From a virus: a DNA stretch of 37,128 nucleotides. The notes under the pieces are model-generated. The model was not told where the DNA came from. It made no database searches and saw nothing but the letters and a program-made list of their open reading frames with translations. The position numbers and the translations under genes are program-made. This document shows positions 7,088 to 15,600 of this stretch, piece after piece. Positions within the stretch are counted from its first letter, which is position 1. Every line of letters begins with the position of its first letter. The DNA is taken from the IMG/VR virus record IMGVR_UViG_3300047356_000021, positions 1 to 37,128 of that record. One strand, given 5' to 3'.

Positions 7088-8158
7088 TTATCGCTCCCAT
7101 CTGCTTAACAGAGCATCAGCAATATCATCTAAATCACCTGATCTACTGGCGTTGGTCTGAAGCTTCTTGACAGCTTTCTTCTGACGCTGGATCTTTAGAT
7201 CGGTGTCATTAGATGGTGCCTTTTTAGTCTTCAGTACTTTACCAGAGCTATTCTTTGTTTTGATCACTTTAGCTTTCGCTTTCTTAACTTGGGCGCTAGC
7301 CTTGGTTTGATCGTAAAGTCTAGCTTTGTTGAGGATCATGATGACCTGGGGGTCAACATATTGATCTACTTGTTCTTGAGGCAAACCCTGGGAAACTGCA
7401 TACGAACGGATGTCGTTGTACATCTCGTTGCTCCAGCCCTCTAGGTTGTTCTCGAGTACCTTGACACACTCGGTAGCGGCTTTCTGCACTTGCTCTTGGC
7501 GTTGTGCATTGGCCTCTTTATAGAATACGTCAGCTTCCTCTTTTAAGAACTTCAGATCATCCTCAGCCGCTTTAGCTTCCTTCCGAAATGCAGCAAAATC
7601 TTCAGTGGACATCTGTCGGCTAGCGACAAGCATGTCTACCTCTTGATAAGGCTTTATTCGGCTCTCAGCTCTTTCAAGTAACTTTCGATAACTGATGTCT
7701 GCCTTGCTCAAAGCTTCATCAGCTTCTTTGCGTCTGGCAGCGACTTCTTGAGACTTTCTAGTTAAAGATGCTTCCTGACCGTGAAGCCGTTTAAGAGATT
7801 TTAAAGATACCTGTTGTGCTTCGCCATCGACTTGGATTTCGACCAAAGTATCTTCAGACAATGTAACTTCCGTTTCATCATCTTCTTGATCTGCCTCTGG
7901 TTCATCCTCGTCTTCAGCTGTTTCATTTGATACAGGGTCTTCGTCATCCTCTTCTACTTCTTCATACTCTTGTTCATCTTCAGTTATGTCTGACTGATCC
8001 TCGATAGTCTCTTCTTCGAGAGTTTCGTCAGTTGCCTCTTGTTCAACACTTTCTGATGGCTGTTCAGCGTCTTCCCAGCGTTTCAAGATTGCATCAGAAG
8101 CATCCATGATGTCATGAAACGCTTCCTTCTGAGTGGCAGTATCTTGGACGTTACTCAT
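7088..8158 (-). CDS. Capsid scaffolding protein
   Basis: The 356-aa protein (ATG at 8158, MSNVQDTATQKEAFHD) is extremely acidic from about residue 35 to 125 (many Glu/Asp runs) and then forms long charged helices with coiled-coil character to about residue 270. It ends in a basic, Lys-rich tail. That charge layout, the length and the position between portal and major capsid genes are typical of phage scaffolds, which guide procapsid assembly and are then removed. No protease domain is seen. An upstream in-frame extension to 8215 overlaps the preceding gene and was not used. Confidence 0.85.
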   Translation of the reverse strand: MSNVQDTATQKEAFHDIMDASDAILKRWEDAEQPSESVEQEATDETLEEETIEDQSDITEDEQEYEEVEEDDEDPVSNETAEDEDEPEADQEDDETEVTLSEDTLVEIQVDGEAQQVSLKSLKRLHGQEASLTRKSQEVAARRKEADEALSKADISYRKLLERAESRIKPYQEVDMLVASRQMSTEDFAAFRKEAKAAEDDLKFLKEEADVFYKEANAQRQEQVQKAATECVKVLENNLEGWSNEMYNDIRSYAVSQGLPQEQVDQYVDPQVIMILNKARLYDQTKASAQVKKAKAKVIKTKNSSGKVLKTKKAPSNDTDLKIQRQKKAVKKLQTNASRSGDLDDIADALLSRWER

Positions 8159-8162
8159 AGTC

Positions 8163-8438
8163 CTATTGCTCCTCTTGACTGTTGTCGTCTTCTTGCGATT
8201 TAGCAATGATTTCATCTCTTACAGCTACTTGCTGCTTAAGAGTACTCACCACGTCGACAAGGGCTCGATAGTGGTAATATGTGTTTTCACGTTCTTCCTT
8301 ATTCTCGGGTTTGCTATTTACAAACCTTTGAAATGAATTCTCGGTTAGTCCGTTAATCACACGGGTGAACGGTTCAGACTTGAGAAGTGCCTCACAGTCG
8401 TCACCGACTTTAATTAGTTCATCTTGTTGGTTTTCCAT
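8163..8438 (-). CDS. Hypothetical 91-aa helical protein
   Basis: The ATG at 8438 follows AGGAGAGCATATTTT. The protein starts MENQQDELIKVGDDCEALL and is mostly helical, with an acidic Gln/Glu-rich end (SQEDDNSQEEQ). It contains no Cys pairs, membrane segment or known motif. It ends 4 nt before the scaffold start, so the two are probably co-translated. Small helical proteins between portal and scaffold occur in several podoviruses. A role in head assembly is a guess from position. Confidence 0.72.
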   Translation of the reverse strand: MENQQDELIKVGDDCEALLKSEPFTRVINGLTENSFQRFVNSKPENKEERENTYYHYRALVDVVSTLKQQVAVRDEIIAKSQEDDNSQEEQ

Positions 8439-8466
8439 AAAATATGCTCTCCTATTACTATGGTTA

Positions 8467-8523
8467 TTATTTCTTTGGTGGACGGCCTTTTTTAGACCCA
8501 TATGTTCCTTTACCTGATGGCAT
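8467..8523 (-). CDS. 18-aa Gly/Lys-rich micro-protein
   Basis: ATG at 8523, TAA at 8467, with GGAG six bases before the start. The product reads MPSGKGTYGSKKGRPPKK. Near-identical tiny proteins of the type MPxGKGTYGSKxGRPPKK recur beside portal genes of related phages as I remember them, which supports a real gene despite the length. It lies alone between the portal gene and the 91-aa gene. The AT-hook-like GRP motif with flanking Lys suggests contact with DNA, but this is only inference. Confidence 0.7.
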   Translation of the reverse strand: MPSGKGTYGSKKGRPPKK

Positions 8524-8548
8524 TAGAAACTCCTTTGGTTAATGACCG

Positions 8549-10585
8549 TTAACCGGTCGGTGATGCGATAGCTCTGACATCGTCAGCTGTTCTCGCTATT
8601 TCAAGCTCGGCATTGTCTACCATCTGCTTGTGTTCTAGTTGTGCTTCTTTCAGATCCATATTGTCGGACTGAATTGCGAAGCTCTGTTGTGCTTTCATTT
8701 GCTCGAGCTGTACTTTCATCTGAGCAATCTGAGCGTCCATCTGGCCTTTCATCTCAGCTAGAGCTGTTTGACGTTCCTGGATCTCAAGCTGCTTCTGTTG
8801 CATCTGCATTTGCATCTCAGCTGCTGGGTCTGGCTGCTCTGGTGGTAACTGCTGAGGATCTGTTAAGTAGTCCTTCACGTTCTTAATGCCGTTCTGCTCC
8901 ATAACGTGTGTCATCAGTGCGTACTGATTTGGTGCCTGGTACATTTTAGACAATGTAGGATCTTGAGACATTAACCCGTGCAGCGCTAGGTACTTCTGAG
9001 CTTCTTGCTCTTGCTCTCCGTATCCCAGGTGCATCTCTACAGTTACATCTCGCTTAGAACTCCATTCGCTTGGGCGTATAGGTACGTAGTCGCCAGCAAT
9101 CTCTACAATTCTTTCTTCCTGCTCATTCTCGACGACCAGCTGGTAAATCATCTGGTACAGTGGTTTGAGGAATGAGTTTGCAAAGTTACGTGCAATGATC
9201 TTCTGCCTTTGTTGACTCATCGTGGCTAGCTGTTCGACCATCGCAGCCGAGTTCTGCTTACTAATAGCGTCTTTATTTAGACCCTGACTTAGACGTGAGA
9301 CACCAGTGTTGTCCTCTTTGTCCTCATCGAGCATCTGTATTGTTTGGAATACAAATGGGTTCAACGGTGCCTGGGGCATAGGAGCTATTGCATCGGGTCT
9401 ACTTACGTTAACTATACCACCGACCCTATTGTCGATGAGTTCGCGTGGGTTCGTAAGACCACCCTTGACCACTTGGTAACGTGGGTTGTTTGTAATCATC
9501 GAATGGTCGAGGATCGACCTGGTTAACACTGTTCTAGCTGTCTGCGTTGGTACAACTTTAGATCCAAAGTTAGATCCAAAGAAACTGTGTGGAATCGGGA
9601 GTGGAACAAATGTGCAGAATGGTTTCCGTGTTGCCTTTTCCTTATGAAGGATGACGTTACCGGCTTTTATGACTTTGTATAACTCAGCCACTCCCGAATT
9701 ATCGTCTCCAAGATCTATCTCGAGATAAAGCTCATACACCGTGACAGAGCGTACTTGATCTTGGAAACCCTTAGCATTGAAACCACGGTCGCTCCCAATT
9801 TCTTCATGCCGTGCCAACACTTCTGGATCAGTTTCCATATCCACGTCTTCGTGGTCACCAATATTTGCAATAAGTTCTTCATCATAACCAGCCTCTCTAA
9901 GCTCTGAGATTGTCATTTCAGTGCGGTGTCCACAAAATCCAACCGAATCTAAAGAAACGGCTTGCGGTTCAACTACAAACTGCTCAGGGGCAATAGCCTC
10001 AATAACTACCTGGCTGGCGTCCTGAGAAACTCTGATGTCGCCTGAGTATAACCCTAGCTCATCTTGTTCGACTTCTTCGATCTCGACGTTTGGCTGCGCG
10101 ATTACCTGGTCAAACTCTTCTTCAGTAAGATCCTGGATTGGCTCCAGGTGACTATCTTCTCTTTCTGCCCAGTAAACTTTACAGATACCAGCCCGGGCTA
10201 CCAACCCATCGTGAATCACGGTCTGCATAGTTTCAAAAAGATTGTTTTGTCTGTTGGCAACATAATCCGTATATGCGGTACATATCTCAGCCGTTCTAGT
10301 GTCCTCTCCAGTCTGTGCAGCGAAGCGTACTGTTTTGTAGCCAGTTGAGAAGGTCTCCAGTAGCGCAGCTTTCATGCTTTCGACAGCATCATACACATCC
10401 ATCGATACGTACTTTGAGTTACCATCATGCGCTGGTCTAGGAAGCTTTGCGTTGTAGTAATCTATAACACGCTTACGTTCTCTACTTATTTGGCTGTCGT
10501 AGTAGCCTATAGATCTACGGATGTTATCATCTAAGATCGTAACTAACTTTTCGTCATCGACCTTTTTGTAATCTTTTTTATCCAT
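8549..10585 (-). CDS. Portal (head-tail connector) protein
   Basis: The 678-aa product has the size and layout of a podovirus portal. It has an N-terminal region with SIGYYDSQISRERKRVIDYYN and NSKYVSMDVYDAVESMKAALLETF, a central wing/stem with TVLTRSILDHSMITNNPRYQ in part, and then GVSRLSQGLN, a motif seen in such portals. The last 130 residues are a Gln/Met-rich coiled coil (QMQMQQKQLEIQERQ), probably the barrel that projects into the head. Twelve copies would form the ring through which DNA passes. It directly follows the large terminase gene (stop TGA at 10591). The start at 10585 has no clear Shine-Dalgarno, so translation may be coupled to terminase. Confidence 0.9.
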   Translation of the reverse strand: MDKKDYKKVDDEKLVTILDDNIRRSIGYYDSQISRERKRVIDYYNAKLPRPAHDGNSKYVSMDVYDAVESMKAALLETFSTGYKTVRFAAQTGEDTRTAEICTAYTDYVANRQNNLFETMQTVIHDGLVARAGICKVYWAEREDSHLEPIQDLTEEEFDQVIAQPNVEIEEVEQDELGLYSGDIRVSQDASQVVIEAIAPEQFVVEPQAVSLDSVGFCGHRTEMTISELREAGYDEELIANIGDHEDVDMETDPEVLARHEEIGSDRGFNAKGFQDQVRSVTVYELYLEIDLGDDNSGVAELYKVIKAGNVILHKEKATRKPFCTFVPLPIPHSFFGSNFGSKVVPTQTARTVLTRSILDHSMITNNPRYQVVKGGLTNPRELIDNRVGGIVNVSRPDAIAPMPQAPLNPFVFQTIQMLDEDKEDNTGVSRLSQGLNKDAISKQNSAAMVEQLATMSQQRQKIIARNFANSFLKPLYQMIYQLVVENEQEERIVEIAGDYVPIRPSEWSSKRDVTVEMHLGYGEQEQEAQKYLALHGLMSQDPTLSKMYQAPNQYALMTHVMEQNGIKNVKDYLTDPQQLPPEQPDPAAEMQMQMQQKQLEIQERQTALAEMKGQMDAQIAQMKVQLEQMKAQQSFAIQSDNMDLKEAQLEHKQMVDNAELEIARTADDVRAIASPTG

Positions 10586-10590
10586 AATAG

Positions 10591-12171
10591 TCAGACCATT
10601 TCAATATAGTGATCATTTGTAACCTCGATTGGTTCCCATGCGCCCTCATGGACGTGATTGGCGAGTGCCAGGCTCATGACACAGTCGTCATGGCACCCAG
10701 GCTCCGCTTCCATGCTGCCACTTTCTGTGACGACGTAAGTCAGCATTTCTCTGATAGTAACTTTATCGTTTAGTTCGATTTCGTTCTCTCGTACTGCTGC
10801 TCTTAGTTCATCGATAATCAAAGGCTTTGTCTTTGCAGTTGTGCTGAAGCCTAACTTGATTGTCTCCCTATCGGTCAGCTTGTCTACCTGGACTTCCGTA
10901 AAGAAGTTTGAGTAGGCCATGTCTTTTGCCAGCCTTGTGCATGTCAGTAGACCGTGACCGTTGTTTTCTACAATGATGTATGCCGTATTAAAGAAGTTAC
11001 CTAAGTGAAATAAGACCTGGGCATAGTAGTCGGGATGCACATGTCCACGCCAGGTAGCTACTTGTCGTTTCTTACTGTCGAGTACTTGGGCAACACTATA
11101 GTCACCACCTCGAACACCCATAGCGACGTCAGCTCCAATGACATACTGTTCGCCTGGGTCGTGGCGACGGTACATCGTAAGCTCACCTCGAGAATTGTTG
11201 AGCCACTCTTCACCTTCCAGGGCTAGACGTTCTTTAGGATCTCTAGCGTCTGGTAGCATCTTTTGTAGCTGCTCAGGATTAAACACTGGGCGCCCAGTTG
11301 TCAGAAAGGCTTCCTCGGGTTCTGAGGGGTACTCTTGTCTAAACAAGTCGATACCATTTTGTGCAACCTTTCTGCGTCTAAACATAAGCTGACCGTCGTC
11401 TAGGCCATACTCTTCAGCTAGCTCTATTTCTTCTGGTGTACGCTCAAAGTTGTCAGGGACATCCTCGATGTATTCCGGATCGACGTACCAGGGAATAAAC
11501 ACTGGGACGTATCCATTGGTACCTTCGACGGCACCCTTCCATAGGTCATAGAAAATACCAGCAATACCATTAGCAGTACTCTCGACAAATATAGCAGTAC
11601 CCTTTGTATTAGGTACCGCCTGGGTCAAAGAGTTCCAGTTGTCGGCTGCTGTTGTCTTACTCCAGAATGCAAGCTCTGATGCATGGACGTGTGTAAGCGT
11701 CTCGCCTCGACCAATAGCCTCACCACCAGCTGTCGCAACAATGTACGAACTATCGAGGATGTCAAAAGACAGCTCTCGACGTGATGAGTACTTCGTGTGT
11801 GGCTTTAGTATTTCTGGGCAGTTCTCATGATATCTCTTTGTCATATCAAAGAGCGCCCTGGTACTGTCAGAGTGGTGAGTAACAACTAATGACTTCGCAG
11901 CTTTGCGCTGGGATACACTGAAGTAAAGGTAGCCACCAACGTAAGTCGATAGACCCTGCTGTCGAGCCTTAAGAATAATCACACGTACCTTGCCGTCAGT
12001 CTTCAGCTGCTTAGTGACAGCATCGTTTAGGATCTCTTGTGCAGGGTTTAACTTGAGTGGCGCAATGTCGCCTGTCTTGGTTCGTATCTTTAGTGCAGCT
12101 TTTGAGTAAAACTCAAAGTCGTCATACAGTCTCTTCCGTACTGCTTTCAGTTTCTTCTGTTGGGTTTTCAT
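10591..12171 (-). CDS. Terminase large subunit
   Basis: The 526-aa protein starts at ATG 12171 behind GGAGAGCAAG; an in-frame ATG at 12186 is less well placed. It is the ATPase/nuclease motor that packages DNA. The ATPase half shows a Walker A-like loop near residues 68 to 76 (KARQQGLST) and a Walker B-type acid near residue 166 (THVHASELAFW). The nuclease half shows the RNase-H-like acidic residues: GADVAMG (Asp about 348), VENNGHG (Glu about 402) and CHDDCVM near residue 505. The N-terminus overlaps the small subunit gene by 50 nt and the C-terminus abuts the portal gene. Confidence 0.95.
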   Translation of the reverse strand: MKTQQKKLKAVRKRLYDDFEFYSKAALKIRTKTGDIAPLKLNPAQEILNDAVTKQLKTDGKVRVIILKARQQGLSTYVGGYLYFSVSQRKAAKSLVVTHHSDSTRALFDMTKRYHENCPEILKPHTKYSSRRELSFDILDSSYIVATAGGEAIGRGETLTHVHASELAFWSKTTAADNWNSLTQAVPNTKGTAIFVESTANGIAGIFYDLWKGAVEGTNGYVPVFIPWYVDPEYIEDVPDNFERTPEEIELAEEYGLDDGQLMFRRRKVAQNGIDLFRQEYPSEPEEAFLTTGRPVFNPEQLQKMLPDARDPKERLALEGEEWLNNSRGELTMYRRHDPGEQYVIGADVAMGVRGGDYSVAQVLDSKKRQVATWRGHVHPDYYAQVLFHLGNFFNTAYIIVENNGHGLLTCTRLAKDMAYSNFFTEVQVDKLTDRETIKLGFSTTAKTKPLIIDELRAAVRENEIELNDKVTIREMLTYVVTESGSMEAEPGCHDDCVMSLALANHVHEGAWEPIEVTNDHYIEMV

Positions 12172-12631
12172 CTTGCTCTCCGTCATCGTCCAAAAGTGAA
12201 CTTAAGAAAGCCTCAGCGTTATTTAGCGTAACCTCTTGTTTGGCTACAGGTTTCACCTTCGTGAAATCTAAGATTAGCTTTGCAGCTTGCAGACGATCAC
12301 GATTGTGTACTGGTGTTCTCATGATCTCGACTGCTGTCTCTAATGCTTCTTCTGCTCGAGCATTCATTTCGTGATCTTGTTTCATAATGCTAACTACTTT
12401 CTTTGCGTCTTTCTGTGCTTGTTCGACGATTGGAACCATACGACCTTTTCCATAGCCGTCAGGTACTCCAAGTGGTCGCCCACTGTTCTTCCTAGTTTTA
12501 ATCATTGCTTTGAACTTAGCTCGACCCTCTGGTGTCTTGTGTTGTAACGCCAGGGGGTTTTTGTGAGGTGGTCGAGCCATGTTGGGGTTTTTACGTGGAG
12601 TTTTGCGTCTGGGGTTCTTAGGTGCGCCCAT
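12122..12631 (-). CDS. Terminase small subunit (probable)
   Basis: The 169-aa protein starts behind AGGAGAGATCG at 12631. It has a basic N-terminal 60 residues (RRKTPRKN, KTRKNSGRPLG), then a helical core (residues 65 to 130) and an acidic C-terminal tail rich in Glu, Asp and Thr. A basic DNA-binding part followed by helices and an acidic tail suits a small terminase, which recognises phage DNA and activates the motor. Its overlap with the large terminase supports this. I do not see a classic helix-turn-helix, so the assignment is contextual. Confidence 0.75.
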   Translation of the reverse strand: MGAPKNPRRKTPRKNPNMARPPHKNPLALQHKTPEGRAKFKAMIKTRKNSGRPLGVPDGYGKGRMVPIVEQAQKDAKKVVSIMKQDHEMNARAEEALETAVEIMRTPVHNRDRLQAAKLILDFTKVKPVAKQEVTLNNAEAFLSSLLDDDGEQDENPTEETESSTEETV

Positions 12632-12640
12632 CGATCTCTC

Positions 12641-15600
12641 CTATGCTGTTAATGCTCCTGGTGCCATCATTTGTTGTTGTGGCGATAGAGCGCCTGGTGG
12701 CATCATCTGTTGCTGCTTCTCACGCTCTTCATCTTCCTGGCCTTGTGCCAGCATGGCTGCTACGACAGCTGCTACGACTGCAAATGGATGATTGAAGAAC
12801 TGGATCTTAGGGTTCTTAGCCTTGTCAAACTCAGCTCTAATTAATGCTGTTGTCTTTGGCATAAGCTTTTTAGCTAACTTAGGATTTAATAAGTATACCC
12901 ATACTGGATCAGCAGATGTTTCTCTTATATTACGAGTGTACTGTAGGTATTCTAGTGCTTGCTCTTCCATCGCAACTATAGTGTCTCTATTAGCACCAAC
13001 ACTTTCGTAATCATTTATTCTGCGAAACATACTCCGTATATGCCGAACCGCTATTCTTTCTTTTGGGTTATTTGTTGTGTAGACGTCTAAATTCTCTTGT
13101 AAGTCCTGTATTTCTTTTAGAACACCTTTAGAAACATCTGGTGAAGACTCCATAATAAAAGGTAATATAGCTGATCGAGCAAATGAACCTACTGGAGCAT
13201 GATCAAAATCATGGTTGTAAGGATTAAAAAACTCTTGATTAGGGTTTTGAAGCTCTGAAAGCTGCATATTACCTAAAGTCATCCCATGACTCATTTCATG
13301 TAGAATGGTTGTTAGGGCGTCTAATTCAGTAATAGGTTCTCCATTAACAACAGCACCAGGGTTTAAAGCAAATACTGTACCTTCAAAGCCCTTTGCTTTT
13401 GAGTCTACTTTGTAAACCCCACCAGTATTAAAATTGCTTATACCTCTGTAAAAAGTACCAGCTGAGTTTGCAGCTACAGGTAACCCACCTTCGCGTCTAG
13501 CGTCGTTCATTTCGTCTATTGAATTAAACAGTCTAACTGTCATCCCAAGACTATTAGCAACCTCAAGAGCAGCTTCTATATCTTGTATACCATCTTCAAG
13601 TTTACCGCCTTTTAAACCAACTTGGTAAGCTGGCCTGGATTTAACAATATACTCTTTTATCTTTCTAAGATTGGTTTTTGATAAGGGGTTTGCATAAACT
13701 CCGGTAGCTGAGGATCTTCCTCTATTAGTGTTGGATCTATCGGTAAGGACTGGAACTCTTTGTTCGTCTGTTCTTCCGACAGCGGCATCAGTGTTGCGTC
13801 CATCGGGAACTGCTTGACCTTGCCGTATTCCCTCATCAGTTGTTGAAACTTGCTTCCCATATTGTTTAGCCTTTTCTGCTAGTGCATCTAGGTCAACACC
13901 TTCTCTGGTGTACCAAGGTGCGTTTCCACTTTTTTGCACACTAAAACCGAAAGGTATTACCTTGTTACTCTTTGCTTTACGTTTGATGTCGTTTAAAAAC
14001 GACTGAAACTGAGGCACAGTAAACTTGTAGGTACCACGGTCAGGTACATCATATGTAAACATTGGTACGCCATTTTCAAGACCGTACTTAGCACCATATG
14101 CATATGCGCCATATTCACCTTCTTTTGCAGTTACACCCTCTAGTGGGTTAGGGTCTCCTTTAGCTCTAGCCAGGATAGCATCAATAGTGCCGTGAGAAGC
14201 CTCTTGTTGTGAGGATGCTACCCATGTTTCCCAGTGGTATCTACCTACGGATGCAGCGTCTGGACGTCCTACGTCACTATAAATCTTATTTAGTCGGTTT
14301 TGTAGAGACCGTTCCATAGCTTCATAGACTAAGAGACCTCTAGCTCCAGTCGATGTTAATGCCATACCGGAACCATTAACAGCGTCACCGTTGTGCTTAT
14401 ACCCATCATAAAGATTTAAACCTGTAAAACGCCCATCATTCCACATTTGGCGCATTTGAACTCGGTCTAAGACCATGACGTCAGGGTAGCCAGCAACAAG
14501 TAAGGTAAAAGATACAACTTTGTTGTCTATACCAACGCCCTCACCCAAACGCATAAACTCTCGTCGTATTTCTTTACCTGTTGTATCTGGGTCTGACATC
14601 ATATCGTGAATAACTTGTAATCTTGAACGTCCATCGCCTTTTCCAGCGTCCTGGGACATTTTAAGCAGGAAATCTTTACCAAAAGCATTTAAATTATGCA
14701 TGGCTCCAGCGCCTGGTTGTCCAGAGCCTTTAGGTGCAGTGGTAGAAGCCCACTTTTTATAGCCATCCATGTTATCTTTTAAGCTTCCATCAGCAGCCAT
14801 TTTTATCCAAGGGTCAATTCCATTGAAACTGTCCATAAATAAGCCTTCTTGAGCATAGGGGCTTACTCCTTTTGACAGGAATGACCAAAGAAACAAACGT
14901 CCAGTATCTTCAACACCAATTTCACCATTTGTGTAAGCCCTACGAAACTCTTCAGCATTTCTAAAACCATGATCCGCATCAGCAATCTGCCCTGGAGTCA
15001 AGGAAGACAACAGTTCTTGTGCGCCACCATTATTAAGATCTTCAATAAAACCATTCGGTTGTACTGGTATATCTTTTGAAGCAAAGGCATCACCAAGCAT
15101 GGCACCCCAAGCTTCTGAAGAACTTGCTGGGTCTGGATGACGGCTTAATACTTCATCGATAGCTTTTATCTGAGGTTCAGCATTTTGATTTGTTGTCTTT
15201 AGGGTAAACAAAGGTTTACCTTCTCTAAAGCTTTTAGTCTCAGTACGTAAGTGTGGGAGTAATCCGTATGCTGTTTTTCCTGATGGATCTTTTATTTGCT
15301 GGTGAACAACAGGCGTCTTGGGGGATAATGCAGCAGTTTTCTCAAACTTAGGTAGTGGGATGTTTGGGTTAATAGCATTATCTATCAGACTGCTATTCTT
15401 TGAGACAATTGAAACCTTGTCGTATACTGGGTGTTCTTTACCTCTGACACTAATATTACCGATTACGTTACCTAGTTTAACCTCACCCTGCGTAGTTGGT
15501 CGTAAACGTGGCTCACTAGGCTGGTTAGGGTACGTCTGTAAGGTTACTGGTGTCTGGAAATCAGAAGATAGTGCGTAGTGATGCTTACCACCTACTTCAG

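Noticed and set aside
13657-13860. 67-codon minus-strand frame inside the giant gene
   Set aside because: It is out of frame with, and fully inside, the 1874-aa gene, with no ribosome binding site.
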